46,489 bases of DNA. It comes from Waddlia chondrophila WSU 86-1044 (GTDB lineage: Bacteria; Chlamydiota; Chlamydiia; Chlamydiales; CAMCWV01). How positions within the stretch are numbered: position 1 is the first letter of the stretch; every line of letters begins with the position of its first letter. This document shows positions 34,030-42,292 of this stretch, piece by piece. The notes under the pieces were generated by a model. That model did no database searches and was not told where the DNA came from. It saw nothing but the letters and a program-made list of their open reading frames with translations. Location of the stretch: NCBI GenBank assembly GCA_945882915.1, contig CAMCWV010000014.1, positions 1 to 46,489 on the forward strand, written 5' to 3'. Position numbers and translations under genes: made by a program.

Positions 34030-35865
34030 ATGGCTAAAGAATATAATGAAAATGCTGTGCAGACATTGGATGCGCTTACTCACATTCGCCTTCGTACAGG
34101 AATGTACATCGGTCGTTTAGGCGACGGTTCACATCTTGACGACGGCATCTATATTTTGCTCAAGGAGGTCATCGATAATAGCATCGATGAATTCATCATG
34201 GGGCATGGTTCAACTGTGACTGTAGAGGTGGATCACGAGGAAGGACGAGTAAAAATCCGCGATTACGGCAGAGGGATTCCTCTAGGAAAGGTGCTTGAAT
34301 GCGTTAGCCAGATTAATACAGGTGCTAAGTACAACGACGACGTATTTCAATTCTCGGTTGGATTGAATGGGGTGGGAACAAAGGCTGTAAACGCTCTTTC
34401 TAGCCACTTCCTTGTCCGTAGCTACCGTGAAGGAAAGTATGTTGAGGGTCGTTTTTCTGCAGGAGTATTGCAAAAAGAGTCTAAGGGGTCTACGACAGAG
34501 CCGAATGGAACGTATGTTGAGTTTGTTCCTGACCTCGAAATTTTCAAGAAGTATCGCTTTTTGCCAGAATACGTTCTAAAGAGACTCTGGTACTACGCTT
34601 ATCTCAATCGCGGGCTGTCTATCCATTACAACGGGCAAGTGATTGAGTCAAAAAACGGGCTGCTTGACCTGCTCAATGCAGAGGTCTCTTCTGAAGATCG
34701 TTTATATGAGCCGCTCCATTTTAGCAGCAAATCGCTTGAATTTGCCTTATTGCATACCCAAAGCTATGGGGAGACCTATTTCTCATTTGTCAATGGACAG
34801 TACACGGTAGATGGAGGGACTCACCTTTCTGCTTTCCGCGAGGGGATCCTTAAGGGCGTTAACGAGTTTGCGAAGAAGAGCTTCCAGGGAGTAGACGTCC
34901 GAGAAGGGGTCGTTGCTACTGTACTTGTGCGAGTAAAAGATCCTGTTTTCGAATCGCAAACAAAAAACAAGCTCAGTAATACAGAGCTCCGAGCAACTGT
35001 TGTCCAAGAAACCAAGGACGCTGTTGCTGAGCTTCTTTATAAGAACGTCGAGTGTGCTAATTCGATTATTCAGAGGATCGCTTTTAACGAAAAGCTCCGC
35101 AAAGACTTAGCCGCCGTTAAAAAAGAAGCGAAGGAAAAGCAGAAGAAGATCTCTTTCAAAATCCCTAAACTCCGGGACTGCAAGCACCATTTTAATGATG
35201 GGACGCTGCATGGGGCAAAATCGGTTATCTTCCTTACAGAAGGGGAATCTGCAAGCGCCTCTGTTGTTGCTACCCGTGACCCATTGACTCAGGCAGTATT
35301 TTCTTTGCGCGGGAAGCCTTTGAACGTCTTTGGGTTAAAGCTTGATCAGCTTTATAAAAACGAAGAGATGTTTAATCTTATGAACGCTCTCAATGTCGAA
35401 GATGATATTGCGAACCTTCGGTATAGTAAGGTGATTCTTGCAACCGATGCCGATGTCGATGGAATGCACATTCGCAATCTGTTGATTACTTTCTTCCTCA
35501 CCTATTTCGAAGCTCTTGTAGTAAATGGGCACCTCTATATTTTAGAGACCCCGTTGTTTAAGGTTAGGAATAAGGATAAGACGCTCTATTGTTATTCTCA
35601 GGAGGAGTGTGATAAGGCCTCAAAAATCCTTCAAAAAGGGCTTGAAATAACTCGTTTTAAAGGACTTGGAGAGATTTCTCCGCACGAATTTAAGCAGTTT
35701 ATCGCAGAAGATATCCGCTTAATTCCGGTGACGATCAATGCGTTTTCCGATATCCGTCCAACTTTGGAATATTACATGGGAAAAAACACCCCTGCTCGGC
35801 GTGAGTTTATTATGAAGAACTTGATCAATGAAAATCTTTTAAAGACTCAGGCACTTGCGAAGTAG
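34030..35865 (+). CDS. parE: Type II topoisomerase B subunit (ParE/second GyrB)
   Basis: A 611-residue ATPase subunit. GHKL ATPase motifs: LKEVIDNSIDEFI, IRDYGRGIPLG, VGLNGVGTKAVNALSS; transducer domain about 220-390; TOPRIM domain with FLTEGESASAS and ILATDADVDGMHIRNLLITF (metal-binding D-x-D). It lacks the long C-terminal insert of E. coli GyrB, consistent with topoisomerase IV. The pair with the next gene (57 bp) corresponds to the second gyrB/gyrA-like pair of Chlamydia. Together they decatenate or relax DNA. Whether the enzyme is a true Topo IV cannot be settled from sequence. Confidence 0.92.
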   Translation: MAKEYNENAVQTLDALTHIRLRTGMYIGRLGDGSHLDDGIYILLKEVIDNSIDEFIMGHGSTVTVEVDHEEGRVKIRDYGRGIPLGKVLECVSQINTGAKYNDDVFQFSVGLNGVGTKAVNALSSHFLVRSYREGKYVEGRFSAGVLQKESKGSTTEPNGTYVEFVPDLEIFKKYRFLPEYVLKRLWYYAYLNRGLSIHYNGQVIESKNGLLDLLNAEVSSEDRLYEPLHFSSKSLEFALLHTQSYGETYFSFVNGQYTVDGGTHLSAFREGILKGVNEFAKKSFQGVDVREGVVATVLVRVKDPVFESQTKNKLSNTELRATVVQETKDAVAELLYKNVECANSIIQRIAFNEKLRKDLAAVKKEAKEKQKKISFKIPKLRDCKHHFNDGTLHGAKSVIFLTEGESASASVVATRDPLTQAVFSLRGKPLNVFGLKLDQLYKNEEMFNLMNALNVEDDIANLRYSKVILATDADVDGMHIRNLLITFFLTYFEALVVNGHLYILETPLFKVRNKDKTLYCYSQEECDKASKILQKGLEITRFKGLGEISPHEFKQFIAEDIRLIPVTINAFSDIRPTLEYYMGKNTPARREFIMKNLINENLLKTQALAK

Positions 35866-35922
35866 TGTCTTTTTCTTAAAGACGTTGTGGTGGAAATTTT
35901 AATAGATTAAGGAAGCGGGCAC

Positions 35923-37836
35923 ATGGAAGATTTTAAGCTGTTGATGCAGACGAACTACATCAAGTACGCCTCATATGTTATTTTGGAAAGAGCTATTCCA
36001 GATGTGGTCGATGGCCTTAAGCCTGTTCAAAGACGTATTTTATACACACTTCATCGAATGGATGACGGGAAGCTCCATAAAGTGGCAAACGTCGTTGGAC
36101 AAACAATGGCATTGCACCCTCACGGCAACGCTCCTATTAGCGAAGCTTTGGTGAACATTGCCAACAAGGGATTCTTGCTCGATCGCCAGGGCAACTTCGG
36201 CAACCTTCTTACGGGAGACCCTGCAGCTGCCGAGCGTTATATCGAGACGCGCCTCTCACCACTTGCTAGGGAGACGATGTTCAACCGCGATTTAACAGCC
36301 TTCTTGCCCTCTTATGATAGTAGGCACCAAGAGCCTATCTGCCTCCCTGCAAAGGTGCCCGTCCTTCTATTGCATGGTGCTGAGGGGATTGCAGTCGGAA
36401 TGGCAACGCGCATTTTCCCACATAACTTTGTTGAGCTTCTCGAAGCGGAGATCGCGATTCTTGAAGACAAACCGTTCTTTTTGGTGCCTGACTTTCCTAG
36501 CGGGGGAATCATGGATGCTGCCAATTATGACAAAGGGAAAGGGAAGGTCAAACTTCGCGCTAAGATGTCTATTCGGAACGAAAAGACGATTGTTATCGAA
36601 GAGGTTTGCTACGGGACAACCACCGAATCGCTTATTCGCTCCATTGATGAGGCAGCTAAAAAGGGGAAAGTCAAGATCGACGCGATTCATGACTACACAG
36701 CTGAAAAAGTGGAAATCGAAATCAAGCTTCCACGTGGTCAGTATGCCGAGAGCGTTCTTGACGCACTGTACGCCTTTACCGAGTGTGAGGTGACCCTCCA
36801 TTCGCAGCCTTTGGTCATTAAGGATGATCTACCTTGGGAGACCGATGTGGATCAGATTCTTAGATTTCATGCTGCCAAGCTGCAGGAATATTTGCGCCGA
36901 GAGTTAGAGATCGAGCATGAGCGAATCATGGAGAAGGTCTTTGACAAGACGCTTGAGCAGATTTTTATTGAGAACCGTCTCTATAAGAATATCGAGCAGG
37001 TAAAGAGTGTTGAGGCGATTCATCAGGCGATTGAGAAGAGCTTAGTCCCTTATCAAGACAAACTCATCAGAGTCCCCACGCATGACGATAGGGAGCGGCT
37101 CCTTGCAATTCCTATTCGCCGGATTTCTCGCTTTGATATCGAGAAGAACCTCGAAGAAATTAAAGCTGATTTAGAGCGCGCCGGTGAGATTGAAAAAGAC
37201 CTTAAGAACATCAAGAAGTTCACTATCCATTATCTTCAAGGGCTCTTGAAGAAGTATAGAAAATCTTTTGCTCGCCGGACGGTTGTGCAGTTGATCGAAG
37301 GTGTTGATCGCAGAGCTATTGAGAGCAAGATGGTCACTATTGGATTCGATAGGGCAAATGGATTTATTGGGACCTCTGTTCAGTCAGATAACTCTTTTGA
37401 GTGCACTAACTTCGATAAGGTATTGCTCTTATTTAAAGATGGCAGCTACACGGTTATTCCTATTCCCGATAAACAGTACGTCCACAGTAATGACAATACG
37501 GTTGTCTATGTAGGCGTAGCCGATAAGCAAACAGTGCTCTCTGCGGTTTATCGAGACCCCAAGACAGGCTTTGCTTATGCGAAGCGTTTCGTAGTCGACA
37601 AGTTCATTATGGAGAAATCTTACAGGTACATAGAGCCGGAGATGGCTTTAGAATACCTGACAAGCCGTCCAAACTATACGGTAGAGATTCACTTTAAGCC
37701 GCAGCCACGCCAGAAGGTCTCCTCGCTTATTTTTGAGCTCGACAAGGTGCTTGTCAAAGGAGTCTCGGCTAAAGGGATACGGATCGCTAGCAAGCCTGTA
37801 AAAAAGGTTAGCCCCATCCTTATAAAGGCCAATTAG
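35923..37836 (+). CDS. parC: Type II topoisomerase A subunit (ParC/second GyrA)
   Basis: A 637-residue DNA-cleaving subunit. Winged helix: DVVDGLKPVQRRILYTLH; catalytic tyrosine Y106 in AAAERYIETRLSP; tower and coiled-coil segment about 330-470 (RRELEIEHERIMEKVF). The usual HPHGDxA becomes HPHGNAPISEAL, a change in the region where quinolones bind in gyrase. The C-terminal about 140 residues are far shorter than a full beta-pinwheel, with no GyrA box, again fitting a Topo IV-like enzyme. Co-transcribed with the upstream ATPase subunit. Confidence 0.92.
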   Translation: MEDFKLLMQTNYIKYASYVILERAIPDVVDGLKPVQRRILYTLHRMDDGKLHKVANVVGQTMALHPHGNAPISEALVNIANKGFLLDRQGNFGNLLTGDPAAAERYIETRLSPLARETMFNRDLTAFLPSYDSRHQEPICLPAKVPVLLLHGAEGIAVGMATRIFPHNFVELLEAEIAILEDKPFFLVPDFPSGGIMDAANYDKGKGKVKLRAKMSIRNEKTIVIEEVCYGTTTESLIRSIDEAAKKGKVKIDAIHDYTAEKVEIEIKLPRGQYAESVLDALYAFTECEVTLHSQPLVIKDDLPWETDVDQILRFHAAKLQEYLRRELEIEHERIMEKVFDKTLEQIFIENRLYKNIEQVKSVEAIHQAIEKSLVPYQDKLIRVPTHDDRERLLAIPIRRISRFDIEKNLEEIKADLERAGEIEKDLKNIKKFTIHYLQGLLKKYRKSFARRTVVQLIEGVDRRAIESKMVTIGFDRANGFIGTSVQSDNSFECTNFDKVLLLFKDGSYTVIPIPDKQYVHSNDNTVVYVGVADKQTVLSAVYRDPKTGFAYAKRFVVDKFIMEKSYRYIEPEMALEYLTSRPNYTVEIHFKPQPRQKVSSLIFELDKVLVKGVSAKGIRIASKPVKKVSPILIKAN

Positions 37837-37838
37837 AT

Positions 37839-37861
37839 AAGCAATTTGTCTTTAGTGGGTA
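37839..37861. repeat. Fragment of the TTTGTCTTTAGTGGGTA repeat
   Basis: AAGCAATTTGTCTTTAGTGG then GTA, directly after the parC-like stop. The same string precedes the giant inverted repeat (31047-31065) and occurs at 10095-10116 after cinA. Each time it lies just past a gene end. Confidence 0.6.
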
Positions 37862-37919
37862 GTGACAAGGCATTTACCCTACCTAAAGTCTGAGCCTATC
37901 ATTTGAGATTTAATCGACT

Positions 37920-37990
37920 CTACTCCGCTTAGCTGAAAACGGGAGCTTTCGCGCTAGCCCAAATTCCCGTGTTCAGCTAAGCGGAGTATA
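37920..37990. repeat. Palindromic stop/start repeat, copy H (71-bp deletion form, arm A only)
   Basis: Both termini are present, with GCGGAG in place of GAGGAG on both sides, a compensated change that keeps the palindrome. The left terminus runs AAAACGGG directly into GAGCTTTCGCGCTAGCCC, so arm B and part of the left end are missing. It lies 40 bp before the recX start. Confidence 0.9.
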
Positions 37991-38030
37991 TTAAGACGAC
38001 TACACGGGTCTGATTTTGTGGAAGTTATTT

Positions 38031-38660
38031 ATGCTCATTGAGTTTCGCCCAAAGTCTAAGACGCTTATCGAGATTTTTGTCGATGAGGAGCTGTGGAATA
38101 CAGTTCACACCTCGCTGTTTGGCAACAAGCTCCCTCTTCTGGAAAAGTGCTCGACTCTCGAAGAGCTCCAAACCCTCTTTGCCACGTTAGAGAAAAAAGC
38201 CGCTAAAGACAACACCCTTTACCACCTTGGAAGACAAAGCCTTTCAGAGGGGCAGGTCCGGCAGAAGCTTGTTAGAAGGCAGGTTTCGGCTGCGGCGATA
38301 GAAGAGGTGATCCTTGACTGCCGGCGCCTGGGATACTTAAATGATCTCCAGTGGGCCCAGGGTGTCGTCCGGAAGGAAAAGAGAATCTCTGGCCCTTATC
38401 TCATCGCTCAAAAGCTTAAATTTAAGGGGGCTTCTGAGCCTTTAATCAAGAAAGTATTAGAAGAAACCCAGGCTGTTTCCTCCCAAGAAGAGGACATCAG
38501 ACACCTTATAGAGGGGAGGTACCGCTCAAAAGACCTCACCAACCTTCGGGAAAAGCAAAAGGTAATGGCCTCCCTTCAGCGGCGTGGCTTTTCTTTTGAG
38601 AGTATCTGCCGTGCACTGAAGCACGTTCACGATGACCATGCTCATGACTCTATCCAATAA
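38031..38660 (+). CDS. recX: Regulatory protein RecX
   Basis: A 209-residue all-helical protein of the RecX family, which modulates RecA filaments. It has the characteristic three-helix repeats: ALYHLGRQSLSEGQVRQKL-like segment (LYHLGRQSLSEGQVRQKL), then ILDCRRLGYLNDLQWAQGVV with RKEKRISGPYLIAQKLKFKG, and VMASLQRRGFSFESICRAL at the end. Start at ATG 38031, preceded by GGAAG; an in-frame GTG at 38016 would add five residues. recA is not in the window. Confidence 0.85.
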   Translation: MLIEFRPKSKTLIEIFVDEELWNTVHTSLFGNKLPLLEKCSTLEELQTLFATLEKKAAKDNTLYHLGRQSLSEGQVRQKLVRRQVSAAAIEEVILDCRRLGYLNDLQWAQGVVRKEKRISGPYLIAQKLKFKGASEPLIKKVLEETQAVSSQEEDIRHLIEGRYRSKDLTNLREKQKVMASLQRRGFSFESICRALKHVHDDHAHDSIQ

Positions 38661-38682
38661 TTATTTTATTAATCTCGACAAG

Positions 38683-38691
38683 TGCTATAAT
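38683..38691 (+). promoter_or_regulatory. Extended -10 promoter for the 139-residue hypothetical
   Basis: TGCTATAAT is a perfect extended -10 element, 57 bp before ATG 38748. No good -35 is visible, as is usual for extended -10 promoters. Confidence 0.5.
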
Positions 38692-38747
38692 GACAGACCA
38701 TTAGCTCTACTGCATTTTCGTGAATTTATAAAAATAGGGCCAAAATT

Positions 38748-39167
38748 ATGCCTCCTATTAATCTCAGCGGTGGCGAGCCAGTTTCGCCAAATCCTGATCC
38801 GAATAAGTCCATTGAGGATTTAGAAAAAGAGGGCTTTACGGTTAAAAAAGGGTTTACTGACGCCTCTAAAACTTCTGAATACGAGATGATTAGTAAGAAG
38901 CAGGGAGAGAAGACGACCAATTGGGAATATCAGAGCCCCATGGATTTAGGCGCTAAAACCAACTGGACGCTTCAGGCTAATCCTACTGAGGTTACGGGGT
39001 TTGCCGGCGGGAGGATCCCCAGGAACATCCAAGAGCTCAACCAGCCGCCAACAGAGAACCTCTATAAGGTGCTGATGCTCACCGTTAAGTCTATCGCAAT
39101 GTCAATAGATCAGAACATGCAACAAGCAAACAAGGAGCTTCTAGCAGACATGAAAGATGATGAATAA
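38748..39167 (+). CDS. Hypothetical protein, possible type III secretion substrate
   Basis: A 139-residue, hydrophilic protein without a recognised domain. The N-terminus (MPPINLSGGEPVSPNPDPNK) is rich in Ser/Pro/Asn and lacks hydrophobic runs, a composition common in type III-secreted proteins. The middle contains a Lys/Thr/Trp-rich stretch (EKTTNWEYQSPMDLGAKTNW) and the end a helix (NLYKVLMLTVKSIAMSIDQN). It has its own extended -10 promoter and lies in the position between the topoisomerase pair and rluD where Chlamydia also carries a small unknown gene. The secretion idea is inference only. Confidence 0.6.
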   Translation: MPPINLSGGEPVSPNPDPNKSIEDLEKEGFTVKKGFTDASKTSEYEMISKKQGEKTTNWEYQSPMDLGAKTNWTLQANPTEVTGFAGGRIPRNIQELNQPPTENLYKVLMLTVKSIAMSIDQNMQQANKELLADMKDDE

Positions 39168-39194
39168 TTGTCAATTCGGGGCTTAATGGAAGAC

Positions 39195-39357
39195 ATACTC
39201 CGCTTAGCTGAAAATGGGAACTTGGACGGCGCCAAAGCCCCGGGGCTGAATGATCGCAAGTGCCCTTTGTATTTCTAATACTAAGGCACTTACAATCGTT
39301 CAGCCGCGGGAGCTTTCACGCTAGTCCAAGTTCCCATTTTCAACTACGAGGAGTATA
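39195..39357. repeat. Palindromic stop/start repeat, copy I (163-bp long form)
   Basis: Arm B left, arm A right, with a central palindrome (39245-39264 and 39285-39304) homologous to that of copy E but diverged (GCTGAATGATCGCAAGTGCC). The right terminus GAGGAGTATATG contains the start codon of the following gene. Confidence 0.93.
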
Positions 39358-39653
39358 TGTTTGATGTTCAACTGTTTTTAGGGTTTCTTTTGAATCAGCC
39401 ACTTCAAAAGAAGCTTTCCGAGCTTTCTCCTGACATAGTTCGCGTATTTCTCAAGAATGGAGGGGAGTACCTCCACGAGACCAATGTTGGGGGAAATCGC
39501 TATATTGGCAAGTTTTTAGGCCAGTCTGTTCAGTCTGATAGTCTTGAAGATATTGCTGCTCATATTAAAAGCCTTGCTCTAAGTTTATGGAAAGAGGATG
39601 CTATTACCCATCGCCCTTTTGTATTACTATCCGTAATGAACCTATCCCAGTAA
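39357..39653 (+). CDS. 98-residue hypothetical starting inside a repeat
   Basis: ATG 39357 and its ribosome-binding site (GAGGAG) are part of palindromic repeat copy I. The protein (MFDVQLFLGFLLNQPLQKKL at the start, ALSLWKEDAITHRPFVLLSV near the end) has no recognised domain. Its last codons lie in another inverted repeat (39636-39722). The frame might be a surviving piece of a larger gene trapped between two repeats, or a young gene. Amino-acid composition looks protein-like. Confidence 0.5.
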   Translation: MFDVQLFLGFLLNQPLQKKLSELSPDIVRVFLKNGGEYLHETNVGGNRYIGKFLGQSVQSDSLEDIAAHIKSLALSLWKEDAITHRPFVLLSVMNLSQ

Positions 39654-39722
39654 AAAGTTTCGATTAATTTTCGGGTTCCTTGGAGCCAAAATCGATGAAA
39701 AGTTTTACTGGGATAGGTTCAT
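39636..39722. repeat. Inverted repeat overlapping the 98-residue gene's stop
   Basis: Perfect 20-bp arms ATGAACCTATCCCAGTAAAA (39636-39655) and complement (39703-39722), with weaker pairing continuing inward (CGATT/ATCGAT region). The left arm contains the TAA stop. It lies 27 bp before rluD. Confidence 0.88.
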
Positions 39723-39749
39723 AGACCATAAATAGGTAAAAAAATAATC

Positions 39750-40700
39750 ATGAGTTCTTTTTCAGAAGCCGAAATCCTTATCGTTGAGGATAAGGAGGCT
39801 AACCTCCGTCTCGATAAATTGTTGGTGTTGCACTTTCCCGAGCATTCTCGTACGTACTTTGAGTATCTCATAGAAAATAGGTTTGTTCTTCTCAATGGCA
39901 ACCCCGTTAAAAAGCGTGAGAAACCAAAGGTGGGCGATGAGGTTTCGGTGCAGTTCGAGCTGCTTCCCGAGATCACTTTAAAGCCAGAGCCCATCGCTCT
40001 TGATATTCTTTATGAAGATGAATACTTGATTGCGATCAACAAGCCTCGCGGTTTGGTTGTTCACCCAGCTCCGGGGAACTGGACGGGGACGCTTGTAAAC
40101 GGCCTTCTTTATCACTGCAAGAATCTTCCTGCGACAACAGAGCCTTGGCGCCCAGGGATTGTCCACCGCCTTGATAAGGACACATCCGGTGTAATTGTAG
40201 CTGCCAAGACCATTGCAACCCATCAGCGGCTTGTTGGTTTGTTTTCGCAAAGGGAAGTGCGCAAGATCTATCTGGCTATTTGTGTAGGGAACCCAGGGAC
40301 GATAGAGATTTCGACGTTTATTGGTAGACACCCAATTCACCGCCAGGAAATGACGGTTTTAGAGGATAAGGGGAAGATGGCTGTGAGTCGTTGCCGTCCT
40401 CTTGCTTATGATTCTGAGCTAAGTCTTGTAGAGATTGAGCTTAAAACGGGAAGAACCCACCAAGCGCGCGTTCATATGAAGCATTTAGGAACGCCTATCC
40501 TTGGAGATGTTGTTTATGGGGCAAACACTGCTAATAAGAAGTATGGGCTTAGCCAGCAGCTACTTCACGCTGAGCATTTGTCTTGTCCTCACCCAATTAC
40601 AGGCGTGACCCTTGATCTCAGAGCCCCGATCCCTCAAGACATGCAGAGTTTTATCAAAAGGTTGGGATATGTGCCTCCCGCTACAAAGAGTCAACTATAG
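39750..40700 (+). CDS. rluD: RluD-type pseudouridine synthase with S4 domain
   Basis: A 316-residue enzyme. Residues about 15-75 are an S4 RNA-binding domain (LRLDKLLVLHFPEHSRTYFE); the catalytic domain has GIVHRLDKDTSGVIVAAKT (Asp nucleophile) and GRTHQARVHMKHLGTPILGD. RluD modifies uridines in helix 69 of 23S rRNA. Length is typical (about 320). Chlamydia carries an RluD/SfhB homologue at the matching place near the topoisomerase pair. The ribosome-binding site is poor (AAAAAATAATC before ATG). Confidence 0.93.
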   Translation: MSSFSEAEILIVEDKEANLRLDKLLVLHFPEHSRTYFEYLIENRFVLLNGNPVKKREKPKVGDEVSVQFELLPEITLKPEPIALDILYEDEYLIAINKPRGLVVHPAPGNWTGTLVNGLLYHCKNLPATTEPWRPGIVHRLDKDTSGVIVAAKTIATHQRLVGLFSQREVRKIYLAICVGNPGTIEISTFIGRHPIHRQEMTVLEDKGKMAVSRCRPLAYDSELSLVEIELKTGRTHQARVHMKHLGTPILGDVVYGANTANKKYGLSQQLLHAEHLSCPHPITGVTLDLRAPIPQDMQSFIKRLGYVPPATKSQL

Positions 40701-40960
40701 GCGAGAAAGCGCGTGGAAGAATTGTTCTTAATGAAGATTCCATTGCTTTATTAGTAGACGGGAAGAATAAAAGTTGAAATCTTTTACTATTGCGACTGTT
40801 TTTAAAATTTTAAAATTATTATCCATACATTGAATTTTTCTAGATGAATATTAGAGGGGTTCTGTATTATCATAAGGTGAAGGTATGCGGCGAAACTTTA
40901 GTTTCCTTGTGTTTTCATGATCTCTACCCTTTACCACGAAATTCAACGGAAGGTTGAACT

Positions 40961-41395
40961 ATGCAAAACCCAGAAAACTCAGAAAACTCAGACAACTCTT
41001 CTCTAGAAAAGAGAAAAGAACCTCTCGATCCTTCTGGTGATTCTCTTGCTCTTAGTCCTCTTAGTGCTTTTGTTACTTATATTGTGAAGAACTTGGTTAA
41101 GGAGCACGGTAAAGTTCGTGTTTCTGAAGGGGTTGGCCACCCTACGATTGAGTTCAAACTCTCTGTAGAGAAGTCTGATATTGGCAAAGTAATTGGAAAA
41201 AAAGGCAAGACTATCCATGCTATTCGCACCATATTGACATCGGTTGCCAGCCGTTTAGGTCTGCGCGTCAGTCTCGAGATTCTTGAAGAGCCTAAGGATG
41301 AAAGCAGATGTGAAAATAGCTGTGAAAATTCAGAAGGAGCTTCACGGTGTGAAATGAAATCAGAGCCCCAAGCTGTCACTTACTCCGATCCTTAA
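40961..41395 (+). CDS. KH-domain RNA-binding protein (KhpA-like) with extensions
   Basis: A 144-residue protein whose core (residues about 35-110) is a KH domain of the KhpA/YlqC type: SAFVTYIVKNLVKEHGKVRV at the start, the nucleic-acid-binding loop IGKVIGKKGKTIHAIRTIL (GKKG at 79-82), and RLGLRVSLEILEE. KhpA proteins are normally about 75-80 residues; this one adds a Ser/Asn/Glu-rich N-terminus and a Cys-containing C-terminal tail (CENSCENSEGASRCE). It probably binds small or ribosomal RNA. A strong terminator follows. Confidence 0.85.
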   Translation: MQNPENSENSDNSSLEKRKEPLDPSGDSLALSPLSAFVTYIVKNLVKEHGKVRVSEGVGHPTIEFKLSVEKSDIGKVIGKKGKTIHAIRTILTSVASRLGLRVSLEILEEPKDESRCENSCENSEGASRCEMKSEPQAVTYSDP

Positions 41396-41430
41396 ATCGA
41401 GTAACTTGAGCGGCGTTAATGATGATTTAA

Positions 41431-41470
41431 AGAAAAAAAAACCTAACTCTTTCAAGAGTTAGGTTTTTTT
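41431..41470 (+). terminator. Strong intrinsic terminator
   Basis: AACCTAACTCT-TTC-AAGAGTTAGGTT, an 11-bp stem with a short loop, flanked by A8 upstream and T8 downstream, so it could serve both strands. It follows the KH gene. Confidence 0.93.
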
Positions 41471-41475
41471 GTGCC

Positions 41476-41505
41476 TATACTCCCGTTTTCAGCTAAGAGG
41501 AGTAT
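41476..41505. repeat. Palindromic stop/start repeat, copy J (30-bp minimal form)
   Basis: TATACTCC joined directly to CGTTTTCAGCTAAGAGGAG and TAT: the left end is cut after eight bases and fused to the complete right terminus at a CCCG junction, leaving no arms. Confidence 0.8.
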
Positions 41506-41555
41506 GTTTACGTAGGTTTTGGTGGAAATAGGCAAGAAGGATAAAGTTAAAAGGA

Positions 41556-41629
41556 TGAACTGGGCAGGACTCGAACCTGCGACCACCGGCTTAGAAGGCA
41601 GGTGCTCTATCCAACTGAGCTACCAGTCC
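41556..41629 (-). tRNA. tRNA-Arg (TCT)
   Basis: A 74-nt cloverleaf on the minus strand. Acceptor GGACTGG/CCAGTTC (one G-T pair), D-arm GCTCAGTTGGATAGAGC, anticodon loop CTTCTAA between CTGCC-type stems, T-arm GCAGG-TTCGAGT-CCTGC. CCA is not encoded. It reads AGA codons. Confidence 0.96.
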
Positions 41630-41751
41630 ATAAAAATCTTAAACACCCTAAATAAAGAGCAGTAATCAGGGCACAATTTTATCCTTAAGACTTCTTAATC
41701 TTCAAGAGGTTTCGGCGGAGAGGTGACAATAAAGAAAAAATTAATAATGGG

Positions 41752-42267
41752 TTGTTTGTGATTAAAACAGGTCAAAAACAGGTGTTTTTAGGATTAGGCG
41801 GGAACATAGGGGATCCGCAGGCGCTTCTTGGAAAGGCTGCAGCTGAGATTGCGGCCATTCCTCAGGTGTCAGATTTTAGGCTTTCTTCTTTTTATCTCAC
41901 CTCGCCAGTGGGGCCAATTCCTCAGGATGCTTTTGTTAACGCTGCGTGTTGCTTCTTAACGACGTTGAACGTTGCAGAGCTTCTTGCTGCTTTGCAGGGG
42001 ATTGAAAGGAGCCTTGGTAAGGTCCCAAAGCCAAAAAATGCGCCCCGCCCTCTCGACATAGATATCTTATTTTTTGGCAAAGAGGTGCATGAAACCGCTT
42101 TACTTACTGTGCCACATCCCAGGTGGAGTGAGCGCCTTTTTGTTCTTCAGCCCCTTTCTGACTTGGTCCGCTATCTAGACATTCCCCATAAAACTGCGCC
42201 TTGTGACCTTCATGAGCTACTGAAGGCCTTTACCAATCCTCACAACGAAACTGTCTCCAGGCTTTAA
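41752..42267 (+). CDS. folK: 2-amino-4-hydroxy-6-hydroxymethyldihydropteridine pyrophosphokinase
   Basis: A 171-residue enzyme of folate synthesis transferring pyrophosphate from ATP to the pterin. Seen: FLGLGGNIGDPQALLGKA at the N-terminus, SSFYLTSPVGPIPQDAFVNA, and the signature PRPLDIDILFFG; VPHPRWSERLFVLQPLSD follows as expected. In Chlamydia folK is, to my knowledge, fused to folP; here it stands alone. The start is uncertain: TTG 41752 or GTG 41758; no clear ribosome-binding site. It is convergent with the exporter-like gene (25 bp). Confidence 0.92.
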   Translation: MFVIKTGQKQVFLGLGGNIGDPQALLGKAAAEIAAIPQVSDFRLSSFYLTSPVGPIPQDAFVNAACCFLTTLNVAELLAALQGIERSLGKVPKPKNAPRPLDIDILFFGKEVHETALLTVPHPRWSERLFVLQPLSDLVRYLDIPHKTAPCDLHELLKAFTNPHNETVSRL

Positions 42268-42292
42268 AAATACATTTGACTTACAGGAGAGA

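Noticed and set aside
40888..40921. 11-codon leader peptide before the KH gene (starting about 40885)
   Set aside because: A ribosome-binding site is present, but the peptide has no regulatory codon run and no attenuator hairpin follows; probably chance.
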